From assembly GCA_041392625.1 (NCBI GenBank), contig JAWKLR010000002.1, positions 186,001 through 250,000 of the forward strand: 64,000 bases of DNA. The letters are read 5' to 3'. Below the pieces are notes generated by a model. The model was given only the letters and a program-made list of their open reading frames with translations. It was not told where the DNA came from and did not search any database. Shown one piece after another: positions 32,480-40,463 of this stretch. The stretch is from M3007 sp041392625. Lineage in GTDB: Bacteria > Bacteroidota > Bacteroidia > Chitinophagales > Saprospiraceae. Within the stretch, counting starts at the first letter, position 1, and every line of letters begins with the position of its first letter. The position numbers and the translations under genes were made by a program.

Positions 32480-32935
32480 TTACTGCGGCTGATCTTTTTT
32501 GAAAATCTTGGAAAACTGACTGGGTAAAAGGCTCACCTTGAGCCCCAACCAATTTTCAAGAGTCACTGCCATGAGGGCATAACCCTCCGTAACGCCAGGC
32601 AATGGAACCACCACAAAAACAAAAAAGGGTATAAACTTGGGCAGGTCCCGAAGTTGTTCTTTGGCCTGTCGCATTTCCTCTTCGGTTGGCTTGTCACCTT
32701 CCATTTTCAGGTACAACAGTCCCTTGCCATGTCGGGCAAAAGTGTGCAACATTTGCTTGGTTTCAACCCCCTCCATAAACAATGCCCACAGCATCATCCG
32801 GGGCATTTTCATCAGGCGATTGAGCCCTTTTTTATAGCGTGAAGTGGGCTTTCCGACGGGCACATGCCGCGGATACCTGCGTTTCAGCCTCGCGGCTGCA
32901 CGCTTTTCCCGAATATCTCTAAATACTTTTTTCAC
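32480..32935 (-). CDS. LETM1-like domain membrane protein
   Basis: A 151-residue protein starting with GTG. The first 90 residues are strongly basic and helical (RRYPRHVPVGKPTSRYKK), followed by a hydrophobic block LPKFIPFFVFVVVPLPGVTEGYAL and an end LLPSQFSKIF. That end resembles the conserved core of LETM1-related proteins, whose mitochondrial member is linked to cation exchange; the bacterial function is not known. The protein is short compared with full LETM1 domains, so the match is partial. Alternatively an uncharacterised Bacteroidota membrane protein. Confidence 0.55.
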   Translation of the reverse strand: MKKVFRDIREKRAAARLKRRYPRHVPVGKPTSRYKKGLNRLMKMPRMMLWALFMEGVETKQMLHTFARHGKGLLYLKMEGDKPTEEEMRQAKEQLRDLPKFIPFFVFVVVPLPGVTEGYALMAVTLENWLGLKVSLLPSQFSKIFKKDQPQ

Positions 32936-32978
32936 GCTGGTGATTTGTCAATAAAAACGTCTACAGACCGCTTTTATT

Positions 32979-34436
32979 CTATGCCTTTACAGGAATGCGC
33001 TTCAGCGTTTCAAGTAGATAATCCCAGTATTTCTGAACGGAACTGATCTGAACCTTCTCATCCGGAGAGTGTGCGCCCCGGATATTTGGCCCGAAAGAAA
33101 TCATTTCCATTCCGGGATAATTGGTCCCTAAAATTCCACATTCCAATCCGGCATGACAGGCATTTACATGCGGCTCGGAATTGTATTTTTCAACATACAA
33201 ATCGCGCATCAATGAAACGATTGAAGAGCCGGGCAGGGGAGTCCATCCCGGATATTCACCGGAAAACTCAACGGTAGCACCCAGCAGTTCAAATGCACTT
33301 TGCAGGGCTTGAGCCAAATCCCATTTTTCCGAATCAACCGCCGAACGGGTAAGACACATAATGGTAAATGTGCCATCTTCAACCAGAACCCGGGCTACAT
33401 TATTTGATGTCTGCACCAAGCCGGGAATGTCCGGACTCATGCGGTAAATCCCATTGTGTGCTACATAAATTACACGCAGCAAGGTGGATTGAAAATCGGC
33501 ATCAACTACCTGATCCGGGGCGGAAACAGGCTCCATCACCACATCCAGATCGGGGTCGGTTGTCTGGTATTCCAATCCATAAATTGCTCCCTGTTCCCGG
33601 ATGTATGTTTCAAAGGCACTCACCTTGCCTTCCGGCACGGCAACCACAGCAAAAGATTCGCGTGGAATTGCATTCCGAAGACCACCCCCGTCAATGCTTG
33701 AAACCCGGATATCGGCAGCGCTTACAGCACCTAACAGCAGGCGGTTCATCAATTTATTGGCATTGCCCCGGCCAAGGTGTATATCCATTCCGGAGTGTCC
33801 GCCGGAAAGGCCTTTCACGCCAATTTTATAGGCTTTATATCCACCAGGAAATGACTCCATGCTGTAGCTCCCCGAACCGGTTACATCCACCCCGCCGGCA
33901 CATCCGATGGTTAGTTCGGTATCGTCTTCGGTATCGAGGTTGAGCAAGTATTTGCCTTCCAGCAGTCCGCCCTGCAATGCCAAGGCACCGGTCATACCGG
34001 TTTCTTCATCGATGGTAAACAAGGCCTCAATGGCAGGATGCTGAATGTCTTTTGAAGCGAGGATGGTCATGATCGATGCCACGCCAATGCCGTTATCCGC
34101 TCCCAGGGTGGTGCCTTCAGCACGCACCCAGTCCGAATCGATTTGCATGCGAATGCCTTCGGTATCGAAGTCAAACTGGGTATCACCATTTTTTTGGTGC
34201 ACCATATCCAGGTGGCTTTGCATTACGATGGTTTCCCGATTTTCCATTCCCGGAGAAGCGGGCTTTTTTATAATTACATTCCCAACAGCATCTACGGTAG
34301 TTGGCAGGCCCAGGCTCTCACCAAAATTTTTCATAAACTCAATGACCCGCTCTTCTTTTTTGGATGCACGGGGCACAGCATTCAAATCAGCAAAAAAGTT
34401 CCAAAGTGCTTGGGGTTCGAGTGAACGTACAGACAT
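32979..34436 (-). CDS. pepD: Cytosolic aminoacyl-histidine dipeptidase
   Basis: An M20-family metallopeptidase of 485 residues that hydrolyses Xaa-His and other dipeptides. The metal-binding sequence elements are complete: QSHLDMVHQK (His and catalytic Asp), GADNGIGVA (bridging Asp), TIDEETGMTG (general-base Glu plus ligand Glu), LNLDTED and HAGLECG, and the last His in IRGAHSPDEKV. Length and motif order match PepD closely. It is monocistronic on the minus strand, 43 bases from the LETM1-like gene. Confidence 0.95.
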   Translation of the reverse strand: MSVRSLEPQALWNFFADLNAVPRASKKEERVIEFMKNFGESLGLPTTVDAVGNVIIKKPASPGMENRETIVMQSHLDMVHQKNGDTQFDFDTEGIRMQIDSDWVRAEGTTLGADNGIGVASIMTILASKDIQHPAIEALFTIDEETGMTGALALQGGLLEGKYLLNLDTEDDTELTIGCAGGVDVTGSGSYSMESFPGGYKAYKIGVKGLSGGHSGMDIHLGRGNANKLMNRLLLGAVSAADIRVSSIDGGGLRNAIPRESFAVVAVPEGKVSAFETYIREQGAIYGLEYQTTDPDLDVVMEPVSAPDQVVDADFQSTLLRVIYVAHNGIYRMSPDIPGLVQTSNNVARVLVEDGTFTIMCLTRSAVDSEKWDLAQALQSAFELLGATVEFSGEYPGWTPLPGSSIVSLMRDLYVEKYNSEPHVNACHAGLECGILGTNYPGMEMISFGPNIRGAHSPDEKVQISSVQKYWDYLLETLKRIPVKA

Positions 34437-34583
34437 AATTGTTGTTGTTTTATTGTGAGTTGGGTTTAAGAACTTGTTTGGGGCGGAGGATTAGAGCGCG
34501 TTTGTTTGGCCACTTAAATTACCTTTACAAGTTCAGGATTGTTTCTATTTCTTCGGACGAATGTCCACAAAATTTAGCATTTT

Positions 34584-35102
34584 ATGAAAAAAATTGCCAG
34601 CTTCCTTTGCCTCTTGTTTCTCAGCACCTGGGCGTCGGCTCAAAACGATGTCTATTTGGCAGAAACCATAAAAAAATGGGAAAATGCTTCCGGATATACC
34701 ATGGAACTAGCGCGGGCAATGCCCATCGACAAGTTTGATTTTGCACCGACCGACGACACGCGCAGCTTTCAGCAGCAACTCGAACACATGGCCCGAAATA
34801 TGATCTGGCTGGGACACAGCTACCTCGGCGCTCCGGAATTTGACCACCCGCTCAAGGATAAAAAGGATATGAGCCCACAGGAGTGTATCCAGTTTTTAAC
34901 CGCCTCCCTGCAATTTGCACACGATGCCCTTCGCGGTGTTTCAACCGACTCCCTCTCCGTTGTTCATGATTTTTTTGCCGGTCCTATGACCACCCGCCAA
35001 ATCATTGCACTCCTGGAAGACCACCATACCCACCACCGCGGGCAACTCATCGTTTACCTCCGGCTAAACGGGATCACCCCGCCGAAATATCGGGGATGGT
35101 AA
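34584..35102 (+). CDS. Exported DinB-family protein
   Basis: A 172-residue DinB-type four-helix bundle with a signal peptide (MKKIASFLCLLFLSTWASAQ), which is unusual for the mostly cytosolic family but seen in Bacteroidota. Ligand histidines are visible: QQQLEHMARNMIW, and HHTHHRGQLIVYLR near the C-terminus. The end (LNGITPPKYRGW) is typical. Its role in the periplasm is not known. It is followed by module-A and tandem repeats. Confidence 0.85.
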   Translation: MKKIASFLCLLFLSTWASAQNDVYLAETIKKWENASGYTMELARAMPIDKFDFAPTDDTRSFQQQLEHMARNMIWLGHSYLGAPEFDHPLKDKKDMSPQECIQFLTASLQFAHDALRGVSTDSLSVVHDFFAGPMTTRQIIALLEDHHTHHRGQLIVYLRLNGITPPKYRGW

Positions 35103-35116
35103 TGTTTATTGAAAAT

Positions 35117-35159
35117 GATGATTTGTTGATGCGCCCTTCGGGCTAGATGATTTGTTGAA
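35117..35159. repeat. Intergenic repeat module A, copy 7
   Basis: GATGATTTGTTGATGCG, then CCCTTCGGGC, then TAGATGATTTGTTGA, continuing directly into module C as at 21487. Confidence 0.75.
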
Positions 35160-35177
35160 ATTGTTTATTCGTTTAAT

Positions 35178-35430
35178 TCGCCTCTTCGAGGCTCTGTTTA
35201 TTTGTTTATAAAAAACAGGTATCCATATACCAATCAAAACTCCAATCGGAAATCGGATATCATGTAATCGGAAATCGGAAATCATTTAGTTCGCCTCTTC
35301 GAGGCTCTGTTTATTTGTTTATAAAAAATAGGTATCCATATACAAATCAAAACTCCAATCGGAAATCGGATATCATGTAATCGGAAATCGGAAATCATTT
35401 AGTTCGCCTCTTCGAGGCTCTGTTTATTTT
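35178..35430. repeat. Tandem repeat, 113-base period, 2.2 copies
   Basis: Two nearly identical 113-base units start at 35178 and 35291, with a third partial unit at 35404. Each begins with module-C sequence (TCGCCTCTTCGAGGCTCTG) and contains the internal short repeat AATCGGAAATCGGA. Differences between units are only a few bases, so the duplication looks recent. Confidence 0.9.
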
Positions 35431-35527
35431 TTGATTCGAGGGGAGGGCAAGGGCAAGCCTTGCCCCTACAGATAATTTTGGCCACTATTTTAAACTTTTC
35501 ATGGCTACGAAATGCCATAAATCCCGC

Positions 35528-35535
35528 TAACTTTG
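35528..35535 (+). promoter_or_regulatory. -7 box of ABC exporter gene
   Basis: TAACTTTG matches TAnnTTTG and lies 41 bases before the ATG. No clear -33 element. Confidence 0.5.
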
Positions 35536-35575
35536 CAACTGTTTGCCGCTTACACTTGTTTGGTGAACTATACGT

Positions 35576-37360
35576 ATGAAACATCTCGCCTACCTCAATA
35601 AGTTTTTCTGGAAATACCGCGGCCGCTTCCTCCTTGGAATCCTCTTCGTCGGACTTGCCAACTGGTTTCGTGTCTGGCAACCACAGGTGATTCGACAAGC
35701 CTTGGATACAGTGGTCGAGCGTGTAAAATTTTACAAAGAAAACGGTGGGCTGGACGCGCATCCGGAAGCCATTCAGCAATTGGGCGGGCAGATTGCCTGG
35801 TTTGGACTGGCTGTCATCGGGCTGGCACTCATCATGGGCTTGTTTATGTTTTTCATGCGCCAAACCATAGTGGTTATGTCGCGCCTGATCGAATACGACA
35901 TTCGGAAAGAACTTTTTGCCCACTACGAAACCCTGGATCTGGCCTTTTACAAGCGCAACAGCACGGGCGATTTGATGTCTCGGATTTCAGAGGATGTATC
36001 CAAGGTCCGGATGTACCTGGGGCCAGCAGTTTTGTATAGCATTGACCTGACTTTTCTCTTTATTCTCACCATCAGCTCCATGTTGAAGGTGAGTGTAACG
36101 CTCACCTTGTGGTCGCTGCTTCCGCTGCCATTTCTCAGCATTTCCATTTACTATGTAAGTAGCCTGATCAATAAAAAAAGTGAAAAAATCCAGCAGCAAC
36201 TGGCTACCCTTACCAGCACAGCACAGGAGGTGTACAGCGGTATCCGGGTAGTAAAAAGCTATGCACAGGAAAAGCCAATGGGCAACTGGTTTTCCTCCCT
36301 CAGCGAAAACTACCGCCAAAAATCACTTGAGCTGATCCGGATCGACGCCTTCTTTTATCCGCTTATGCTGCTCATGGTTGGTGCCAGTATCATCACCACG
36401 GTATACGTAGGTGGCTTGCAGGTGATCCAGGGAAATGTGACAGCAGGCAACATTGCCGAGTTTGTGATTTACGTCAATATGCTTACCTGGCCCGTAACGG
36501 CCATCGGTTGGATTGCCTCCCTTTCGCAACAGGCAGCCGCTTCGCAAAAACGCATCAATGAGTTTTTGCATACCAAACCGACCATCACAAACCCCATAGA
36601 CGATCCCGTTCCGATTGAAGGACATATTGTATTTGAAAATGTGAGCTTCGTGTATCCCGATACCGGGATCAAGGCCCTGGAAAATGTTTCTTTTGAAATA
36701 AAGCCCGGTCAAAAATTTGCGCTTATCGGACGAACCGGCAGCGGAAAAACTACCATTGCCGACTTGCTGGTGCGCATGTACGATGTAACAGAAGGCTGCA
36801 TCCTGATTGACGGAAAAGACATCCGGGAAATCGACCTGAACAACCTGCGCCGCCGCGTCGGCTATGTACCGCAGGATGTATTCTTGTTTTCAGATACCGT
36901 CATGGGCAACATCGCCTTCGGAAATGAAAACCTGAGCGAGGAAGAAGCCAAACAATATGCCCGAAATGCAGCAGTGCACGACGATATTGAGGGACTACCC
37001 AAAGGCTATGAAACCACCGTCGGCGAACGCGGTGTAACCTTGTCGGGTGGACAAAAACAACGCGTGAGTATTGCGCGGGCATTTTCCAAAAATCCCGACC
37101 TGGTTTTGCTCGACGACTGCCTTTCCGCGGTGGATACCAACACCGAGGGGAAAATTCTCGAATACCTGAACGGCGCCCTGTCTGACAAAACGGCCCTGAT
37201 CATTACCCACCGCATCTACGGGATGCTGGACTTTGATCAGATTCTGGTGCTCGACGACAAACGCATTACCGAACGCGGCACCCACGAAGAACTCCTGGCT
37301 ACCGGCGGTTATTATGCAGAGCTGTTTGAGAAGCAATCGGAAGCTACGGAGGAAGGATAA
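35576..37360 (+). CDS. ABC exporter, fused permease and ATPase (MsbA/MdlB-like)
   Basis: A 594-residue half-transporter. The N-terminal region has six membrane spans (first at FLLGILFVGLANW, then FGLAVIGLALIMGLFMFF, etc.) in an ABC-transporter type-1 domain, with the coupling region RNSTGDLMSRISEDV. The C-terminal ATPase has Walker A GRTGSGKTT, Q-loop YVPQDVFLF, signature LSGGQKQR, Walker B LVLLDDCLSAVD and switch His in IITHR. It would act as a homodimer or with another half-transporter exporting lipid, drug or peptide; the substrate is unknown. All motifs are intact. Confidence 0.93.
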   Translation: MKHLAYLNKFFWKYRGRFLLGILFVGLANWFRVWQPQVIRQALDTVVERVKFYKENGGLDAHPEAIQQLGGQIAWFGLAVIGLALIMGLFMFFMRQTIVVMSRLIEYDIRKELFAHYETLDLAFYKRNSTGDLMSRISEDVSKVRMYLGPAVLYSIDLTFLFILTISSMLKVSVTLTLWSLLPLPFLSISIYYVSSLINKKSEKIQQQLATLTSTAQEVYSGIRVVKSYAQEKPMGNWFSSLSENYRQKSLELIRIDAFFYPLMLLMVGASIITTVYVGGLQVIQGNVTAGNIAEFVIYVNMLTWPVTAIGWIASLSQQAAASQKRINEFLHTKPTITNPIDDPVPIEGHIVFENVSFVYPDTGIKALENVSFEIKPGQKFALIGRTGSGKTTIADLLVRMYDVTEGCILIDGKDIREIDLNNLRRRVGYVPQDVFLFSDTVMGNIAFGNENLSEEEAKQYARNAAVHDDIEGLPKGYETTVGERGVTLSGGQKQRVSIARAFSKNPDLVLLDDCLSAVDTNTEGKILEYLNGALSDKTALIITHRIYGMLDFDQILVLDDKRITERGTHEELLATGGYYAELFEKQSEATEEG

Positions 37361-37390
37361 AACCAGATGCGCAATTCTGGTATCTGGTTT
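37360..37390 (+). terminator. Weak hairpin terminator after ABC exporter
   Basis: Nine-base arms AAACCAGAT / ATCTGGTTT with a 13-base loop, starting at the last base of the stop codon. No T-run follows. Confidence 0.45.
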
Positions 37391-37410
37391 GAGTTGGTTG
37401 CTTTCATCTG

Positions 37411-37575
37411 TTAGAGGATGTCTAAATTTCAATTCTGAGGCGAAGTCGAGCAAATTTTGTTTTTATTAAGGCAAATTTTGCAGTCGCATACGGGTAATTC
37501 GGCGAAAAATTTAACGTAGAGAAAAACCAAATTTGCCGAATGTAGCCCAGAAATTGAATTTTAGACATCCTCTTA
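37411..37575. mobile_element. MITE-like element with TTA target duplication
   Basis: A 159-base element (37414-37572) with about 24-base imperfect terminal inverted repeats beginning GAGGATGTCTAAA and continuing TTTCAATTCTG on the left and ATTCAATTTCTG on the right. It is flanked on both sides by TTA (37411-37413 and 37573-37575), consistent with a 3-base target duplication. It contains no frame of useful length, so it would need a transposase from elsewhere. TNA duplications and GA-starting ends are seen in parts of the IS5 family, so an IS5-related parent is a guess. The AraC-type gene starts 15 bases beyond it. Confidence 0.75.
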
Positions 37576-37590
37576 GACTGAATCAACACC

Positions 37591-38697
37591 GTGCTTGAAA
37601 TTCCATTAAAAATAGAAGTAGTTCTATTGGGCGCTGTCATCGCTCAGGGCATTTTTGCATCCCTTGCTCTGCTTTTTCAACAACACAACCGAAGGGCAAA
37701 CCGCCTCCTAAGTCTGCTGGTTTTGGGGTTTTCATTGTGGCTCTGTGATCTGTTTTTTCGCACCGCACAGGTCTATCAGCAAGACCCCAATTATTATTTT
37801 TTGCCCATTTATTTTTCGCTGGCTTTTGGGCCTCTGGTGTATTTCTATACACGCGCACTGACCGAAAATGCATTTGTATTCAAACGGCAGCACCTCCTTC
37901 ATTTTATCCCGGTTTTTATCCAGGTTTCGCTCTATGTTTTTTTGCAGGTAAAAAATTACTCATTTCGGCGCTGGTTTTGGCTGGAGGTTCATAAACCCTA
38001 TACCTACGATCTGGAGTTCTACCTGAGTCTTTTGTCGCTCCTGGTGTATTTATTTATCGCAATTCGGCGGGTTTTTGAATATCAGCAATGGATAAATAAT
38101 CAATACTCAGAAATTTCAAAGATCCGTCTCAACTGGCTCAAACTGGTTTTGGGGTTGTTGCTGAGTATTACCATTCTGTGGCTGATTGATGCGTTCCTGC
38201 GTGCGCAACAGTTTTATCCGGAGCAGCCGCTGTCTGCCATTGCCATGGGGGTATCCGTCTTGTTGTTGGCTGGCGGTGGTTTGTTGCAAATAGACCTGAA
38301 AGGCAAAGGCATGAGTGCACCCGAACCCATTGCCCATCCCGACCCGGAAACCATCGACCCCATGCTCCTGGACCGGATAGTGACCGAAATGGAAAACCAA
38401 AAATACTACCTGAACCAGGAACTCAGCCTGGACGCATTTTCACGGGCATTGGGCATACCCGCACGCCAGGTATCCCTACACATCAATCAGGGGCTTGGGC
38501 TGCCCTTCATCGACTTCGTAAACACCTACCGGGTGGAAGCAGTAAAACGACACATTCAATCCAACGACCTGCCCCACCTAAGTCTCCTTGGAATTGCCTT
38601 TGAGGCGGGCTTTAACTCCAAATCAACGTTTAACCGGGTATTCAAAAATGCAGCCGGTATCAGTCCTTCCGAGTACCAGAAACGGCATATGAAATAG
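37591..38697 (+). CDS. Membrane-bound AraC-family transcriptional regulator
   Basis: A 368-residue protein with a GTG start. Seven hydrophobic spans fill residues 5-235 (for example IEVVLLGAVIAQGIFASLAL and LGLLLSITILWLIDAFL), followed by a short linker and a C-terminal AraC/XylS DNA-binding domain at about 265-368. Its two helix-turn-helix units read LSLDAFSRALGIPARQVSLHI (cut as FSRALGIPARQVS) and LLGIAFEAGFNSKSTFNRVFK (cut as IAFEAGFNSKSTFNRVF), followed by SPSEYQK. This architecture is common in Bacteroidota and presumably senses a membrane or extracellular signal. The MITE lies directly in front of the start, so its promoter may have been altered by the insertion. Confidence 0.9.
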   Translation: MLEIPLKIEVVLLGAVIAQGIFASLALLFQQHNRRANRLLSLLVLGFSLWLCDLFFRTAQVYQQDPNYYFLPIYFSLAFGPLVYFYTRALTENAFVFKRQHLLHFIPVFIQVSLYVFLQVKNYSFRRWFWLEVHKPYTYDLEFYLSLLSLLVYLFIAIRRVFEYQQWINNQYSEISKIRLNWLKLVLGLLLSITILWLIDAFLRAQQFYPEQPLSAIAMGVSVLLLAGGGLLQIDLKGKGMSAPEPIAHPDPETIDPMLLDRIVTEMENQKYYLNQELSLDAFSRALGIPARQVSLHINQGLGLPFIDFVNTYRVEAVKRHIQSNDLPHLSLLGIAFEAGFNSKSTFNRVFKNAAGISPSEYQKRHMK

Positions 38698-38699
38698 TT

Positions 38700-38717
38700 C
38701 CCAAAACACGTTTTGGG
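38700..38717 (+). terminator. Short palindrome after AraC-family gene
   Basis: CCCAAAAC / GTTTTGGG with a two-base centre just after the stop codon; a weak terminator candidate. Confidence 0.35.
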
Positions 38718-38811
38718 GCGTACATGCGTGCGTGCTGAATGAGATTTGCACCATTCTTCATCCAAGCCATCCGGGCATTTGAATTTCCCTGTGGCTAACA
38801 AATTTTTGAAA

Positions 38812-39897
38812 ATGGTATTCCACGCACTCACCATCCCCCTGACCTGTCTTTTACTCCTTATTTTACCCGAAGAAGGTTGCTCACAAAAACCAATTCCACG
38901 TACCGATCAGCGGGACTCCATTCGGGAAATCGTGGAGGTGCAGGTCCGGGAAAATGGCTTTTCAGGAACGGTATTGGTTGCCCAAAAAGGCGAACCCATA
39001 TTCCATGCTTCGTATGGCTTTTCAGAAACAGACTCCATCCAAAACAACTTCCATTTTTCCATTGCCTCTGTGAGCAAACTGTTCACTTCCATCCGGATAT
39101 TACAACTGGTTGAGGCAGGAAAAATTGACCTGACGCGCCCTGTAACACACTACCTTCCTGAGTTTTCAGACTGCATCACGGACTCCGTGACAACCCATCA
39201 TTTGCTGCTCCATATTTCGGGTTTACCCAATGAATCCGACTCCGTTTACCTCGCGCCCCGTGAACCCGACGAACTCCTTCACCAAACAATCTGCCAGCAC
39301 CCGCAGAACCCGCCAGGAAATTTCAACTACAACAACATCGACTACATGCTGCTGGGCCTGCTCATTGAAGCCTATACAGGAGCATCCTGGGAAAATGAGA
39401 TTCACCGCCACATCCTGGAACCTTCAGGCATGAACCATACCGGGTTTCTGCGCCATGGTATGTATCCGGATTCATTTGCTTACACGTATAGCTATCAACA
39501 GGACGAAACGGCCGCACCTGATCCGCTTTTTTATATTGAAAATTTTTATGCTGCCGGGTGTATGTACAGCACCGCCCTGGATTTGCTTCGGCTGGACCAA
39601 TCGCTATATGACCATTCCCTGTTAGGAGCACAAGGCATTGCGCTTTTATCCCGCTCCTACCCGGAATACAACTACACGGGCTACGGGGTATGGAATTACA
39701 ACTATCCGTTTGTTGATTCAAACCCAAGGATCATGGAAAGAAGAGGTGGGATTTTGGGAGCCAATGTGGTGCTGGTACGCCTGACAGATACCAAGCAAAC
39801 CATTATCATTCTGAGCAACAACAACCGGTTCAATCCCGACTCGTTTGGCGATCCGGGGAACCTGCGCGAGGCGCTTATCCGGTTGTCTTCGTATTGA
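38812..39897 (+). CDS. Serine hydrolase, beta-lactamase/penicillin-binding family (PF00144)
   Basis: A 361-residue secreted or lipid-anchored class-C beta-lactamase-like hydrolase. The start at 38812 gives a signal (MVFHALTIPLTCLLLLILPE, then EEGCSQK with a possible lipobox Cys); 22 upstream codons starting with TTG are open but lack signal features. The catalytic SxxK is SVSK in FSIASVSKLFTS at about residue 85, and the Tyr element is YNN in GNFNYNNIDYMLLG. The HxG element near the C-terminus reads RGGILG instead of the usual HTG. Members include esterases, D-amino peptidases and carboxypeptidases; antibiotic hydrolysis should not be assumed. Confidence 0.88.
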   Translation: MVFHALTIPLTCLLLLILPEEGCSQKPIPRTDQRDSIREIVEVQVRENGFSGTVLVAQKGEPIFHASYGFSETDSIQNNFHFSIASVSKLFTSIRILQLVEAGKIDLTRPVTHYLPEFSDCITDSVTTHHLLLHISGLPNESDSVYLAPREPDELLHQTICQHPQNPPGNFNYNNIDYMLLGLLIEAYTGASWENEIHRHILEPSGMNHTGFLRHGMYPDSFAYTYSYQQDETAAPDPLFYIENFYAAGCMYSTALDLLRLDQSLYDHSLLGAQGIALLSRSYPEYNYTGYGVWNYNYPFVDSNPRIMERRGGILGANVVLVRLTDTKQTIIILSNNNRFNPDSFGDPGNLREALIRLSSY

Positions 39898-39923
39898 TGT
39901 ATTTGGTGGGGGTATGCATGGGC

Positions 39924-40463
39924 TTATTCATCGAGCTGGATGTACCAGCCCCATGCATATCCTTCCTTGCCGCCGTATTTCACATAACACCATTTGCCCT
40001 TGCGGTCTTCCACTTTATCGTCGCAGCAGCAGTATACGCACTCCAGTTCAGACTCCGGATCCATCATGGTTACTTTGGCTCCTTCGAGGGAGGGTTTATC
40101 GCGCAAGGTCAGTCGCCCTCCCTTGGTTTTTACCTTTGCTTTTTTCTCCACATAAATTTTATTGGTCTCCTTGTGTTTGACCGGTTTGCTTTTCGGTTCT
40201 CCGTCGCTGCCCCAATTGAAACAGGGCAGGGTGAGGAAATAAACAAAAGAAAGCACATACACCACCGAGACAACGGCAGTAAGATTGATTGAAGATGATT
40301 TTACCGCCAAGTCCCGGAAAAGAGCCAGGCCCAATAAAGCCAGGGCACCAATGAAAAAATACAGCAATCCGGTTTTGTAATCACACAGTATTTCCGGCCA
40401 GGTTTTTTCACGCACTTCCGTTTTCTTGGCATTTTTGGCAGCCAGTTGGATGTACTCGTTCAC
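39924..40463 (-). CDS. Membrane protein with SH3-like domain
   Basis: A 179-residue protein with a GTG start. Two hydrophobic spans are at about 32-50 (LLYFFIGALALLGLALF) and 60-80 (LTAVVSVVYVLSFVYFLTL), followed by a basic linker and a C-terminal SH3b-like domain at about 112-179 (RLTLRDKPSLEGAKV, then KGKWCYVKYGGKEGYAWGWYI). SH3b domains often bind peptidoglycan or peptide. Its beginning (NEYIQLAAKNAKK) resembles the C-terminal end of M48 proteases, and the upstream M48 gene has an out-of-frame tail, so both may be pieces of one gene. Confidence 0.6.
   Translation of the reverse strand: MNEYIQLAAKNAKKTEVREKTWPEILCDYKTGLLYFFIGALALLGLALFRDLAVKSSSINLTAVVSVVYVLSFVYFLTLPCFNWGSDGEPKSKPVKHKETNKIYVEKKAKVKTKGGRLTLRDKPSLEGAKVTMMDPESELECVYCCCDDKVEDRKGKWCYVKYGGKEGYAWGWYIQLDE

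Larger units (their letters stand above)
35103..35575. other. Intergenic region of repeats and an ABC-gene promoter
   Basis: This 473-base gap contains module A (35117-35159), module C and a 113-base tandem repeat (35178-35430), a GGGCAAGGGCAAGCCTTGCC inverted block near 35446 that recurs in inverted form near 41366, and a TAACTTTG -7 box at 35528. No gene is seen. Confidence 0.65.

Noticed and set aside
35178..35430. Repeat array as a CRISPR
   Set aside because: The unit is 113 bases and tandem without unique spacers; no cas genes nearby.
38812..39897. Serine hydrolase as an antibiotic-resistance beta-lactamase
   Set aside because: Class-C-like fold is shared by many esterases and peptidases, and the third catalytic element is atypical.
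40460..40463. Four-base overlap of M48 and SH3 genes as true translational coupling
   Set aside because: The overlap depends on a probably shifted M48 end (HPYSEER out of frame), so it may be an artefact.
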